Assembly (NCBI GenBank): GCA_037143575.1
Contig: JBAWYM010000012.1
Span: 1 to 34,890, forward strand
Direction of reading: 5' to 3'
From: JBAWYM01 sp037143575
GTDB taxonomy: Bacteria > Patescibacteriota > Gracilibacteria > Peribacterales > Peribacteraceae
Length of the DNA stretch: 34,890 nt
Part shown: in pieces, positions 21,596-30,151 of the stretch
How positions within the stretch are numbered: the stretch's first letter is position 1
Layout: each line of letters starts with the position of its first letter
The notes under the pieces: model-generated
What the model was told of the DNA's origin: nothing
Database searches by the model: none
The model's input: only the letters and a program-made list of their open reading frames with translations
Made by a program: the position numbers and the translations under genes

Positions 21596-24500
21596 ATGAC
21601 ACACTCCGCTTACAGCAATCCCCATTCGGAGATTTCCATTCGCGAAAAACGTTTGACGATGTTTGCGGGGAAACCTCCGGCGAGTCCTGAAATATTGTCG
21701 GAGTCGACCATTATTGAACGGATGACCACCGATTCCATTCCGATCGATCAATTGCAGAAGGCGCTCGATGCTCTCGAGGCTCTAACAAAGACGAAACCCG
21801 AGGCTCTCGTGAGAGTGCGCAACGGGTTGGATAGGAAGAAGCTGGAGTTGAGACAGCGATTAGGACTGGAGGCGAATCTGCATAAACTGAGGAGTGTCAC
21901 GAATGAAACAGTGAAGAAACGAAATCAAGAAGTGACCGATCTCCTGGCTGCGAATGACACTCCAGAGGGTGGTGCAGTACCTTCTCCGGATGCGGATGCA
22001 CCGGCAACTGCGGGAGCACCAGTGGAGAGAGGAGAGGCTGCTGCGGCAAAGCCGGAAGGTGCAGTTGCACCAGGTGGGGCGGGAGTGGAAAAACCGAACG
22101 GAGCATTGGGTGCAGCACCTGCAGGTTCCAAAGCTGAAAAACCTGGATTCATGAATCGTTCCATTGAAACAGTACAGAGTGCCTGGCACACATCGGTCGA
22201 CTGGGCGAAGGAGCATCCGAATATTTCCATTGCCATCGGGACAACTCTTGGTGTGGGATTGATTTACGGGGCATGGAAATGGTGGAATAGTAGTGAAGAG
22301 AGTGATGAGAAGTCAGAGAAGAAGTCATCGAAGTGGGGATGGGTGAAGTGGGTTCCGGTGGTGGGGTTGGCTGCTGCGTTGGTTGCAGGTGGCATTTATG
22401 CAGCTGATCAAGTTCAAGGATGGATGAAAGATATCGAGCTCTTCAAACATCGAACATTCGGGGAATGGAAGCAGTTAGCCAAAAATGAGCTCATCAAAGC
22501 AAAAGATCACCTTCCGATTGTCGGGAAGAAGCACGAGGGAAAAAAGTACAACATCAGCGATGAGAGCTACAAATTTGCTGAAGAGAAATTCCGGGAAACC
22601 AGAGCGAAGCCGGATGAGAAGGAGATCAAGAAGCACTTTGGACTCCGGGAGGATCAGTCGAGTCCGGAGTACGAGCAGTTCGTGAAGGATATGCATGCGA
22701 AGTACGATGTGCTCACGGATAATAGCGTCACATATGCGCGTTCCGATGTTACCCTCCACAACTACGAGACGTCCATGATTGCCGCTCTGGGGCAGATGCG
22801 CGAGTGGTTTGTGCGGCATGAGGGCGTGTTCGTTGCCCTCGCTCTTGCTTCGACGTATCAGCAGGGTCTCGCCAATATTCGCAGATTGCTCACGACTGGA
22901 GTATCCGCTGGAGTATCGGTTGCACTGCTTATCACAAAAATCTCTGCAGAATTTACCATGATGTTCGCCGGGACAGCGATCAGTCATCCCCTGGCGTCGC
23001 TCTTCGGGTTCACCGGTTTGCTCTTTGGACAGAAGGCAACCATTGCCGCAGCGAAGAATATGTATCTCCCCGAGAACTTCACGGATTTCGGACTGGCATT
23101 GGCAACCGGTCAGCCAATCGCTAAAGGTGTGAACGTGCTTTCTCCAATTGTTGTCAGCTACATTAATAAACACAGCGATGATCTCAAGACGCTGACGGAC
23201 AGCTTCCCGGAGTGGGTCGACAGCGCCCTTTCCAAGTTTGGAGATTTTATTTCCAATAGTGTGCCAAATGCCATGACGCTGAAGAAGTGGCAGACGGTGG
23301 AGAAAATCCACACAGGATCCATGAAGAGTCTCAAGACGGAGCTGGAAGCGCGGCAGTCCGAGGTGAGGGTGAAGACGTCAGAGACAGGCACCGAAAAAGG
23401 TCCGCTCCTCAGAGATGCACTTGTCCAACTGGATGTCTTTCAGAAGTCATACTTCGCATGCCGGACGGAGCAGGTGACCGAGAGTGATGAGCCTGAACGA
23501 GCCCTTGCAGCTTTGCGTCAAACACTTACGAAAGTTGGAATCGAAACTATGGAAGAAGGAGGAGTCGTCCGTTGGAAGGCGGAAGACGGGACCCTCGTCG
23601 ATTTTTGCGTCGATCCCAAAAACAAGGATCCCGAGAGCATCCACACGCTCTCTCTGAGAATGCATGCCGTGAAGGATGAGGATTCTGTGACGTTCACGGC
23701 ATTCCGGGCGCTGTATCTCCTGCGTGAGAAATTGGGTGCCGGGATGGAGACCGGTGAACGGTGGGTTACGAACAAGACCGCCGCAATCATTGTAGGCGGG
23801 ATGCTGTACTTCACGGATAGCGAACACCGGGATGTCTTCTGGTCCGCCCCTGCACGTCTTGTCAGAGATCTTTTCCCAGGTGTCAGTTGGGAGCAACTGG
23901 CAGTGGATGCGGCCGATGCAACCGTGAATGCCGCGATCATAACACTCGATCTTGCGGCTATTGCCCGCATCAAGCGATTTATCGTCGGTGGAGGTGCGAT
24001 GTTCGAGAAGCGGACTCTCATAGAAATGGGCTGGGCCATCAATCCTCTCACGGCTCCTTTCAAGGTGGTCCGGGATGCCGCACGAGGAATGATCGATCTT
24101 TCCATTGCGAAGAATCTTCGAACCCTCACCGGAGAGAGCGGTCGTATGGCCAATATCCTTTTTGGGAGAGGAGGGATTCGCCCCGAATGGGTGGGAATCA
24201 TTGACGATTCTTTGGATATCAAGGAGCTGCAATACGTTGCGAAAATGATGAAGTTGGATGATTACGAGAAATTGGGAATTGATGCGCTCAGAGCGAAGAT
24301 GAAGACTCACGTTACAGATATTATCAAGCATATTTATCGGGGGCGACTTCGACATATATTTACGGGAAGAAAGATTACTAATTATGACGAACTCAGAAAA
24401 GCTGTTGAACTCTGGTATCCGAATAGAAGCGGTGTCGTACGAGGAGCGGAGCGTGTGTCGAAAGCTATGGAACGCTCCATGGATGTCGTTCACGCAGGGT

Positions 24501-26215
24501 GGCGCATACTTTATGATGCTGTAGCGCAGGTTTGGGTGGGGAAGGGCATGATTCCCTTTAACAATTTTGTGAATTTGTTCAAGGGTATCCATTTCCCCCC
24601 GTCTCTTCTCAGCGCGATCGTCAAGTCCAAGGGGGCTCTTACCATGCTTGCCAATGCGATCAAATGCGGTGCACCGGCGGTGCAATATTTCATGAAGATT
24701 GCGACGATTGCACAGAAGATTGCTCCGGTTGCGGGAAGAGCCATGCTGGGTCTGGATGTAGTCATGTGCATTGTGGAAATGCACGCAAATCAGGATCGTA
24801 TTGCGGGCACCGATAACCAGTCCCTCAAGGAACTCTATGCGATGCAGGATAATCTTGATATCGCCGCCGCAGCTTCTGGAACGGCTATGGCTGTGGCGTG
24901 GCGAGTGGTGGGTTGGGCTCCGCAAGCTACGAGATTTCTTGCACTCAAAGTTGGTGCAAGTACATTCGTGCCAGCCGTAATAGCATTCGCCGCGGGAAAG
25001 TACGTCTATGGTAAAGCGGAAGCGGTGACGGAAACGTGGTTGAGTGAGCAGAAGGACTGGGAGAAGAAGAAGCCCGGTTTGCTCCGGCAGAAGATGGACG
25101 AATTGGGTCCGGGAAAACGGGATTACTGGCAGGGCTGGGCAGGAGGAACGCGGACGGAGAACTGGGCGAGGTGGGGATGGTCTCGGTGGTCCGAAATGAG
25201 CAGGAACGAATTCAGCAAATGGGAAGAGGGAGTCGAGAAGACGATTCAGGACGCCAATTCCGCAACGCGGTACAAGATCACGCGTGCGTATGCAGCCAAG
25301 ATGACTCAGCTGCTTCCGGGACAGGGTGAGTCTGATGAGGATTACTCACAGCGGTACCTGCGTTTTCAGCAGGATCAAATCGGATTCATCTCCGATGCGA
25401 CGCGGGGGATGTTCGCAACATCGTTCGGCAACGAATTTCAGGCGGCGCATACGCATGCGGAACTTATGGCGCTCTCCCGGGCACTCCAAGCGAATCATGA
25501 CCATAAGATTATGCAGATCCAGATGCGTGCTGCAGATGGGGTCATGTCCTCCAAGGATTTTGATATCGCAGATTATACGAAGTTTGAGAACTCACGCTCG
25601 GCGATTGACGGTATCAGCCCTCGCGACGTCATTGTTACCTATCAGGATGTGCAGCGGGCGGAAATGCTCGTGAATATTGCGGCGGTAAGAGAATTATCGC
25701 CGGAGGATAGGATGAGCAAGGCGGTGCAGGACTACAATCTGCAGAATTCCATGCTTTCGGAAGTCCGGTATGATCTTGCTCTCTGCGACCGAAATCTCCG
25801 GACCTACGCGAATGTGGATTCATTACCCGGGTGGGAGTGGAGTAATGGACTCAATGATTCGCGGAATGTCGCTCGTCACGGTTTGAGCATCGAGCTGCGT
25901 TCGATTATCAGAGATGAAGCGCACAGGATGATGGTGAAGCAGGATTTGACGCTTGAAGACTACAAGGAATCCGTCGGAAAGCTCTCTGCGCTCTTGCAAG
26001 ATCCTAATTCCTTCAGGCACTTCTATGATCTCGGGATTGCGAAGGGGAAAGCGAACAAAGGAGAACTTCCGGGAGATCAGGAGGCTATGCTTACGCTTCC
26101 CTGGCTTAGGGAAAATCTTTACGTCGATCATCCTCCGGTTTCTCCAGCTGCGCCTGCGGCTCAGCCGCGGGATCTCGCGAAGAGGGAAACCGCCCCCGAG
26201 ACCTTAGTGGCGTAG
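21596..26215 (+). CDS. Giant multi-helix membrane protein, 1539 aa, function unknown
   Basis: I recognise no family. Residues 1-115 are helical and charged; 120-185 are an Ala/Pro/Gly-rich disordered linker. Hydrophobic segments follow at about 210-230, 250-272 (between them the charged stretch EESDEKSEKKSSK), 409-422, 431-477, 730-741, 780-803, 1047-1062, 1086-1110 and 1119-1140. Large soluble helical regions separate them. A Trp-rich patch (YWQGWAGGTRTENWARWGW and following, about 1175-1205) precedes a helical C-terminal domain and a Pro/Ala tail. There is no N-terminal signal peptide. No nuclease, ATPase or protease motif was found. At 4.6 kb it takes 13% of this window, a large outlay for a small genome. 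Start ATG 21596 has a pyrimidine-rich leader (GCGTCCACTCTTCTCC). Confidence 0.75.
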   Translation: MTHSAYSNPHSEISIREKRLTMFAGKPPASPEILSESTIIERMTTDSIPIDQLQKALDALEALTKTKPEALVRVRNGLDRKKLELRQRLGLEANLHKLRSVTNETVKKRNQEVTDLLAANDTPEGGAVPSPDADAPATAGAPVERGEAAAAKPEGAVAPGGAGVEKPNGALGAAPAGSKAEKPGFMNRSIETVQSAWHTSVDWAKEHPNISIAIGTTLGVGLIYGAWKWWNSSEESDEKSEKKSSKWGWVKWVPVVGLAAALVAGGIYAADQVQGWMKDIELFKHRTFGEWKQLAKNELIKAKDHLPIVGKKHEGKKYNISDESYKFAEEKFRETRAKPDEKEIKKHFGLREDQSSPEYEQFVKDMHAKYDVLTDNSVTYARSDVTLHNYETSMIAALGQMREWFVRHEGVFVALALASTYQQGLANIRRLLTTGVSAGVSVALLITKISAEFTMMFAGTAISHPLASLFGFTGLLFGQKATIAAAKNMYLPENFTDFGLALATGQPIAKGVNVLSPIVVSYINKHSDDLKTLTDSFPEWVDSALSKFGDFISNSVPNAMTLKKWQTVEKIHTGSMKSLKTELEARQSEVRVKTSETGTEKGPLLRDALVQLDVFQKSYFACRTEQVTESDEPERALAALRQTLTKVGIETMEEGGVVRWKAEDGTLVDFCVDPKNKDPESIHTLSLRMHAVKDEDSVTFTAFRALYLLREKLGAGMETGERWVTNKTAAIIVGGMLYFTDSEHRDVFWSAPARLVRDLFPGVSWEQLAVDAADATVNAAIITLDLAAIARIKRFIVGGGAMFEKRTLIEMGWAINPLTAPFKVVRDAARGMIDLSIAKNLRTLTGESGRMANILFGRGGIRPEWVGIIDDSLDIKELQYVAKMMKLDDYEKLGIDALRAKMKTHVTDIIKHIYRGRLRHIFTGRKITNYDELRKAVELWYPNRSGVVRGAERVSKAMERSMDVVHAGWRILYDAVAQVWVGKGMIPFNNFVNLFKGIHFPPSLLSAIVKSKGALTMLANAIKCGAPAVQYFMKIATIAQKIAPVAGRAMLGLDVVMCIVEMHANQDRIAGTDNQSLKELYAMQDNLDIAAAASGTAMAVAWRVVGWAPQATRFLALKVGASTFVPAVIAFAAGKYVYGKAEAVTETWLSEQKDWEKKKPGLLRQKMDELGPGKRDYWQGWAGGTRTENWARWGWSRWSEMSRNEFSKWEEGVEKTIQDANSATRYKITRAYAAKMTQLLPGQGESDEDYSQRYLRFQQDQIGFISDATRGMFATSFGNEFQAAHTHAELMALSRALQANHDHKIMQIQMRAADGVMSSKDFDIADYTKFENSRSAIDGISPRDVIVTYQDVQRAEMLVNIAAVRELSPEDRMSKAVQDYNLQNSMLSEVRYDLALCDRNLRTYANVDSLPGWEWSNGLNDSRNVARHGLSIELRSIIRDEAHRMMVKQDLTLEDYKESVGKLSALLQDPNSFRHFYDLGIAKGKANKGELPGDQEAMLTLPWLRENLYVDHPPVSPAAPAAQPRDLAKRETAPETLVA

Positions 26216-26267
26216 ATGAATAATCCACGCCATATGTGTATGTGTTTCAATTGAACAATGCCCATTA

Positions 26268-26322
26268 CCGTAGCTGGGGTTCGCAGTTCGACAGGCTCAC
26301 TGCAGGCGAACCCCAGCTACGG
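26268..26322. terminator. 17-bp perfect hairpin after the giant gene
   Basis: CCGTAGCTGGGGTTCGC (26268-26284) and its reverse complement (26306-26322) enclose a 21-base loop with a weak inner stem (GCAGT/ACTGC). It probably ends the giant-gene transcript, but no T tract follows; the loop word TTCGACAGGCTCAC resembles a repeat at 27250. Confidence 0.55.
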
Positions 26323-26407
26323 ATGGTGGGTTCCATTTGATGGTGTTATCAGGTGCATCTATTTATTGCCGCAGCATTCAGCCGGCGATTCGGGCATACT
26401 GTGTGTC

Positions 26408-27196
26408 ATGCCACTCAGTTATTCCCAATTGAGAAGATATCGGACCTGCCCTCGTCAGTACGAATTTTCCAACGTGAAGAAGATCCCGTGGGGGATTTCG
26501 GAGGGCGAGAGCTTCGGGGCGAGTGTGCATGTGGCGCTCAAGCGGTGGGGGGAAGCGGAGTTAGCGATTAGCGGTGAGCGGGTAGCGGGTAGCGGACTTC
26601 CTCAGCTTTTTCCGGAGGAGTCGTCTGCGTCACTCAATCCGCTAATGGAAGAGAAGCTCATCCAAATCTGGCATGACTCCTTTGCGATCGATGCGTATCC
26701 CACACGGCTGGAGGCGGACTTCGCGCGGAGGAGAGGAGAAGAGATCATGCGGAAGTTCTTCCCCTGGTGGGCAGCGTGTCCCCGGACCCTCCTCTCCGTA
26801 GAGCAATCGTTCAAGATTCCCGTGGACGGAGCGACCTTCGCCGGGAGACTCGATCGCATGGAGGAGACTGCCGACGGCATCGTCATCATCGACTACAAGA
26901 CGACGCGGCCCTGTACTCAGGACGAAGCGGATGCTGATCTGCAGCTCTCGCTCTACGCGCTGGCCTGTCAGGAGCTCACCGGCAAACCTTGCACCAGCCT
27001 CACCTTGTTATTCCTCTCCGAGGAAGGAGTGGTGGAGCGGACGACCAAACGTGGGTCCGGGCAGCTGCGCGACGCTCTCACGCAGATCCGGCTGATCCGT
27101 GAGCGGATGGAGGCGAAGGACTATCGCCCGACTCCGAGCTTGGAAGCGTGTAAGCGGTGCCCGTATCGGAGGATTTGTGACTCGGCGGTACGATGA
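26408..27196 (+). CDS. PD-(D/E)XK nuclease, RecB/Cas4-like with Fe-S cysteines
   Basis: This 262-residue protein opens with PLSYSQLRRYRTCPRQYEF, the usual RecB-family start. The nuclease core is GRLDRMEE followed by IVIIDYKTT (about 144-166), with D and the D-x-K pair, then QLSLYAL. One cysteine near the start (C14) and three near the end (ACKRCPYRRIC) fit the 4Fe-4S cluster of AddB/Cas4-type nucleases. A repair or recombination role is likely; no cas genes or CRISPR array are present. ATG 26408 is chosen because the longer frame from 26258 runs through the hairpin at 26268. A CATACT box ends 7 bases before the ATG. A word repeat is inserted at about residues 52-63. Confidence 0.83.
   Translation: MPLSYSQLRRYRTCPRQYEFSNVKKIPWGISEGESFGASVHVALKRWGEAELAISGERVAGSGLPQLFPEESSASLNPLMEEKLIQIWHDSFAIDAYPTRLEADFARRRGEEIMRKFFPWWAACPRTLLSVEQSFKIPVDGATFAGRLDRMEETADGIVIIDYKTTRPCTQDEADADLQLSLYALACQELTGKPCTSLTLLFLSEEGVVERTTKRGSGQLRDALTQIRLIRERMEAKDYRPTPSLEACKRCPYRRICDSAVR
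26561..26595 (+). repeat. AGCGG word repeat inside the nuclease gene
   Basis: TTAGCGATTAGCGGTGAGCG followed by two GGTAGCG units, in frame, coding LAISGERVAGSG. It is the same word as at 15474-15512, where it forms the end of the TrmB-like protein. Confidence 0.5.
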
Positions 27197-27276
27197 GATG
27201 CATGTCATGGTGAGCGGAGTCGAACCATGGCATGCATCGAATTGTCGCAGTTCGACTCCGCTCACTGTGACAATTC
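27197..27276. repeat. Interlocking inverted repeats after the nuclease gene
   Basis: Two adjacent hairpins: 27197-27209 with 27226-27238 (one mismatch), and 27239-27246 with 27269-27276. Their loops, 27210-27225 and 27250-27265, are perfect 16-base reverse complements of one another. The arrangement can fold as two hairpins joined by loop-loop pairing or as one longer stem. Confidence 0.75.
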
Positions 27277-27299
27277 TCCGTTTCCAATGGAACATTTGT

Positions 27300-27308
27300 T
27301 GCTAATAT
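27300..27308 (+). promoter_or_regulatory. Extended -10 of proS
   Basis: TGC-TAATAT, with TTTCCA (27281-27286) 16 bases upstream as a weak -35. It leaves a short pyrimidine-rich leader before ATG 27332. Confidence 0.5.
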
Positions 27309-27331
27309 CTTTTCACTAACCCCCTCATCCC

Positions 27332-28762
27332 ATGCCCCGCCTCGCCGACCCCAAGCAGGATTTCTCCCAATGGTACCTCGATGTCATCGCGCAGGCGGAC
27401 CTTGCCGAGAATGCCGATGTGCGCGGGTGCATCATCTTCAAGCCCTATGGTTATGCGCTCTGGGAGAACATGCAGCGGGACCTTGATGCAAGGATCAAAG
27501 GATTGGGAGTCCAGAATGCCTATTTTCCTCTCTTCATTCCGGAATCACTCCTGATGAAGGAGAAGGAGCACGTGAAAGGCTTCGCGCCGCAGTGTGCCGT
27601 CGTCACGCACGGGGGAGGAAAGGAGCTCACCGAGAAGCTCTACATCCGGCCCACGAGCGAGACGGTGATCTACACCGCATACTCCCGCTGGGTGCACTCA
27701 CACCGCGATTTGCCGATCAAATTGAACCAGTGGGCCAACGTCGTCCGCTGGGAATTGCGGACGCGCCCATTTCTCCGGACCCTCGAGTTTCTCTGGCAGG
27801 AAGGCCACACGTGCCATGCCACCAAGGAAGAGGCGGATCGCATGACGGAGGATGCGCTTGCGATGTATGCCGCATTCGATTCCGAATTTCTGGCTTTACC
27901 GGTGCTCACTGGCCGCAAGCCCGAGCACGAGAAGTTCGCCGGTGCGCTCTACACGCTGTGCACCGAAGCGTTGGCTCGTGATGGCAAAGCCATTCAAGCA
28001 GGGACTTCGCATAACCTCGGCCAGGGATTTTCCGAAGCCTACGATGTCGGATTCCTCGATGCGCAGGGCCAGAAACAGCGGCCGTGGATGACGAGCTGGG
28101 GAGTTTCCACTCGTCTCATCGGGACACTGATCGTGGTGCATGGGGATGAAAAGGGACTACGGCTTCCTCCGACCATCGCGCCGATACAGGTGGTGATCGT
28201 GCCGATCTACAAATCCGACGAAGAGAAGTTGGCGGTCCTCGCTGCCTGTCGGGAGCTGATGGCAAAACTTCCCGGTGTGCGTGTCCGCCTCGACGATCGC
28301 GATGAGAAGTCCCCGGGCTTCAAGTATAACGAGTGGGAGGTGAAGGGTGTGCCGATCCGTATCGAACTGGGTCCGAAGGATTTGGAGAAGAAGCAGGTGG
28401 TGGTGGCGCGACGCGATACCTCGGCGAAGGAGCCATGGCCGATCGAGCGCTGTACGAAGCAGGAAATCGAAGGACTCCTCTCACAAGTCCAGTCGGGTCT
28501 GTACCAGCAGGCGCAGCAGTTCCTCACTGATCACACGAGCGAAGCGAAGACCTACGCGGATCTGCAGGAGCGCATCGCCGGCAACGGAGGCTTCGTGTGG
28601 GCACCGTGGGATGGAACATTGCCAACGGCGCAGAAGATTCAGGAGGAGACCAAGGCTTCCATCCGTATGCTCGGGCCGGATGATGCGGAGGCGAAGGGGA
28701 AGAAAGATCTGCAGTCCGGCGGGGATGCGAAACATATGGCGCTGTTTGCGAAAGCGTACTGA
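27332..28762 (+). CDS. proS: Prolyl-tRNA synthetase, archaeal/eukaryotic type
   Basis: This 476-residue class II synthetase charges tRNA-Pro. Class II motifs are visible: motif 1 near GYALWENMQRDLDARI, motif 2 in NVVRWELRTRPFLRTLEFLWQEGHTCHATKEEA, motif 3 near SWGVSTRLIGTLIVVHGD. The anticodon-binding domain (about 280-390) is followed by the extra C-terminal zinc-ribbon-like domain that ends in the conserved Tyr (FAKAY), a mark of the archaeal/eukaryotic form; the bacterial-type insertion editing domain is absent. Such ProRS occurs in some bacteria, including many candidate-phyla lineages. Confidence 0.95.
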   Translation: MPRLADPKQDFSQWYLDVIAQADLAENADVRGCIIFKPYGYALWENMQRDLDARIKGLGVQNAYFPLFIPESLLMKEKEHVKGFAPQCAVVTHGGGKELTEKLYIRPTSETVIYTAYSRWVHSHRDLPIKLNQWANVVRWELRTRPFLRTLEFLWQEGHTCHATKEEADRMTEDALAMYAAFDSEFLALPVLTGRKPEHEKFAGALYTLCTEALARDGKAIQAGTSHNLGQGFSEAYDVGFLDAQGQKQRPWMTSWGVSTRLIGTLIVVHGDEKGLRLPPTIAPIQVVIVPIYKSDEEKLAVLAACRELMAKLPGVRVRLDDRDEKSPGFKYNEWEVKGVPIRIELGPKDLEKKQVVVARRDTSAKEPWPIERCTKQEIEGLLSQVQSGLYQQAQQFLTDHTSEAKTYADLQERIAGNGGFVWAPWDGTLPTAQKIQEETKASIRMLGPDDAEAKGKKDLQSGGDAKHMALFAKAY

Positions 28763-28771
28763 CGAAGACTT

Positions 28772-28842
28772 AAGCTGTAAGACAGAAGACGTAAGCCAGT
28801 CTCAATGAATGCTTACCGCTTATAGCTTATGTCTTACAGCTT
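28772..28842. terminator. Inverted repeat after proS
   Basis: AAGCTGTAAGAC (28772-28783) and GTCTTACAGCTT (28831-28842) are exact reverse complements, with an inner GTAAGC/GCTTAC stem (28791-28796, 28811-28816). It is a word-type repeat with AAGCTTATAGCTTA flavour and may stop the proS transcript. Confidence 0.5.
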
Positions 28843-28862
28843 CTCCGGTTCCTCCATTGGTG

Positions 28863-28868
28863 TATACT
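28863..28868 (+). promoter_or_regulatory. -10 box of the YtxH-like gene
   Basis: TATACT, preceded by GGTG, ends 21 bases before ATG 28890. The leader (TTCCGTTCCCCCCATTCT) is pyrimidine-rich. Confidence 0.5.
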
Positions 28869-28889
28869 CACTTCCGTTCCCCCCATTCT

Positions 28890-29300
28890 ATGAAGAAACT
28901 CTCCCTCCTCCTCGGTACCCTCGGCGGCGCGATGGCCGGATACCTCTTCTCTAATCAGCAGCTGCGCAAGGATTTGTCTTCTGCCAAAAATGCAGAGGCC
29001 GCGGCGAGAATCCTCGGCAAGCACCTTCAGCAGGACGGCAAGAAGTTCGCGGTTCAGGTGCAGGATTTCGTGGAGAGCGACGAAGTGCAGAAGAATCTGA
29101 AGAAGGCGAAGGAGTACGCACAGGAGAAGTATCAGGACGCACGCAAGGAGCTCGATAAGCTGGTCCACCAGGCGGAAGGTATGGCGGAAGATACTGCAAA
29201 GAAGGCTGGCAAGTCTGCCAAGAAGTTTGCGAAGAAGGCTGCCAAGGGAGCGCAGAAGACGGCACGGCGGATTGAATCGAAGGTTCGAAAGATTATGTAA
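28890..29300 (+). CDS. YtxH-like small protein with Lys/Ala-rich tail
   Basis: This 136-residue protein has an N-terminal hydrophobic Gly-rich helix (LSLLLGTLGGAMAGYLF, residues 4-20), like YtxH/gas-vesicle-type small proteins, then a long charged coiled-coil-like helix (30-105). The basic tail KKAGKSAKKFAKKAAKGAQK resembles histone H1 and would bind nucleic acid or acidic polymers. Probable location is the membrane face. Function is unknown. Confidence 0.65.
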   Translation: MKKLSLLLGTLGGAMAGYLFSNQQLRKDLSSAKNAEAAARILGKHLQQDGKKFAVQVQDFVESDEVQKNLKKAKEYAQEKYQDARKELDKLVHQAEGMAEDTAKKAGKSAKKFAKKAAKGAQKTARRIESKVRKIM

Positions 29301-29312
29301 TCGGTTGTGAAA

Positions 29313-29358
29313 GGAAAAATACGTAGGACAGGAATATTCCTGTCCTACGTATTTTTCC
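29313..29358. repeat. 46-bp perfect palindrome, copy 1
   Basis: Arms 29313-29335 and 29336-29358 are exact reverse complements with no loop, centred on GGAATATTCC. The left arm begins GGAAAAATACGTAGGACAGG and the right ends in a T run, so it would terminate transcription from either side. A sister copy is at 34291-34334. Confidence 0.9.
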
Positions 29359-29408
29359 GGGCTCATCATCAGTCGCAGTCAGTCAATCGTACATCCATCT
29401 TTTTCGTG

Positions 29409-29417
29409 TGCTACAAT
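29409..29417 (+). promoter_or_regulatory. Extended -10 of the GyrI-like gene
   Basis: TGC-TACAAT, identical to the HEPN element at 17218-17226. It ends 9 bases before GTG 29427, so the transcript has almost no leader. Confidence 0.65.
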
Positions 29418-29426
29418 GAAAATGCA

Positions 29427-30044
29427 GTGAAGCTCGACCTCAAAAAAGAACTGGCCTCTTTCTATCATCCTTCCTCAAAGAACATTGTCGTTGTGGATGT
29501 GCCAGTACAAAGAGTGATTTCCATCGAGGGAAAAGGTGACCCCAATACCTCACCTGAGTTTGCGCATGCCATCTCAGCACTCTTCCCCATCGCATACACC
29601 ATCAAATTTGCTTGCAAGAAATTGGGAAAGGATTTTGCCGTGATGCCGCTGGAAGGATTGTGGTGGATGGAACATATGAAGGATTTTTCGATAGAGAATA
29701 AGGAGAAATGGCTCTGGAAGCTTTTCATCGTTCAGCCAGATTTCGTGACGAAGCAACATTTCCATGCAGCCGTGGAACATTTGAAGAAGAAAGAGGACAA
29801 ACCTTCATTTTCCAGAGTGATTTTCGAGACACTGCACGAAGGGCAGTCCGCTCAGATTCTCTACATCGGACCGTATGCAGAAGAAGGTCCTACGATTCAC
29901 GCACTCCACGATTTCATCAGGGAACAGGGCTGTACTTTCAATGGTTTGAAGCAGAAGCATCATGAGATTTATTTGAGCGACATGCGCAAGACTGCACCGA
30001 GCAAACTCAAGACGATCATTCGTCAGGCATTCAGTTCGCGATAA
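29427..30044 (+). CDS. GyrI-like (SOUL-related) small-molecule-binding protein
   Basis: This 205-residue protein matches stand-alone GyrI-like domain proteins: DLKKELASFYHPSSKNIVVVDVP, GKGDPNTSPEF, MPLEGLWW, HEGQSAQILYIGPYAEEGPT and KHHEIYLSDMRKTAP. In related proteins the fold binds hydrophobic or cationic ligands; a multidrug-binding or hydrolase role has been proposed. The start is GTG 29427, because the TGCTACAAT box sits directly before it and family members begin with this strand. The longer frame from 29307 would run through the palindrome. Confidence 0.85.
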   Translation: MKLDLKKELASFYHPSSKNIVVVDVPVQRVISIEGKGDPNTSPEFAHAISALFPIAYTIKFACKKLGKDFAVMPLEGLWWMEHMKDFSIENKEKWLWKLFIVQPDFVTKQHFHAAVEHLKKKEDKPSFSRVIFETLHEGQSAQILYIGPYAEEGPTIHALHDFIREQGCTFNGLKQKHHEIYLSDMRKTAPSKLKTIIRQAFSSR

Positions 30045-30061
30045 GTTTCCGTTACATCATC

Positions 30062-30089
30062 TTGCTTCCAGCCTCTTTCCGCGTAGAAT
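30062..30089 (+). promoter_or_regulatory. Promoter of pyrG
   Basis: TTGCTT (30062-30067), 16 bases, TAGAAT (30084-30089). The leader is about 55 bases, longer than most here, begins G-rich (GGCGGGCTCGAG) and ends pyrimidine-rich (CCCTTCTCTTTCTCCT), so regulation through the leader is possible. Confidence 0.6.
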
Positions 30090-30151
30090 CCACGGCGGGC
30101 TCGAGAAAATTTGCCAGGGGTTCCCCGATCAGGTTCCCTTCTCTTTCTCCT

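Noticed and set aside
23447..24925. A 492-codon open frame antisense to the giant gene
   Set aside because: No family resemblance and no promoter or leader at its start. The sense frame is continuous for 1539 codons, so the antisense frame is a by-product, though the sense gene itself has no homologue I know to prove the point.
26258..26407. Longer nuclease start at 26258
   Set aside because: It reads through the 17-bp hairpin at 26268-26322 and adds residues unlike the RecB-type start.
30096..30151. A riboswitch or attenuator in the pyrG leader
   Set aside because: The leader is G-rich at the start and pyrimidine-rich at the end, but I could not draw a convincing terminator/antiterminator pair or a known riboswitch core.
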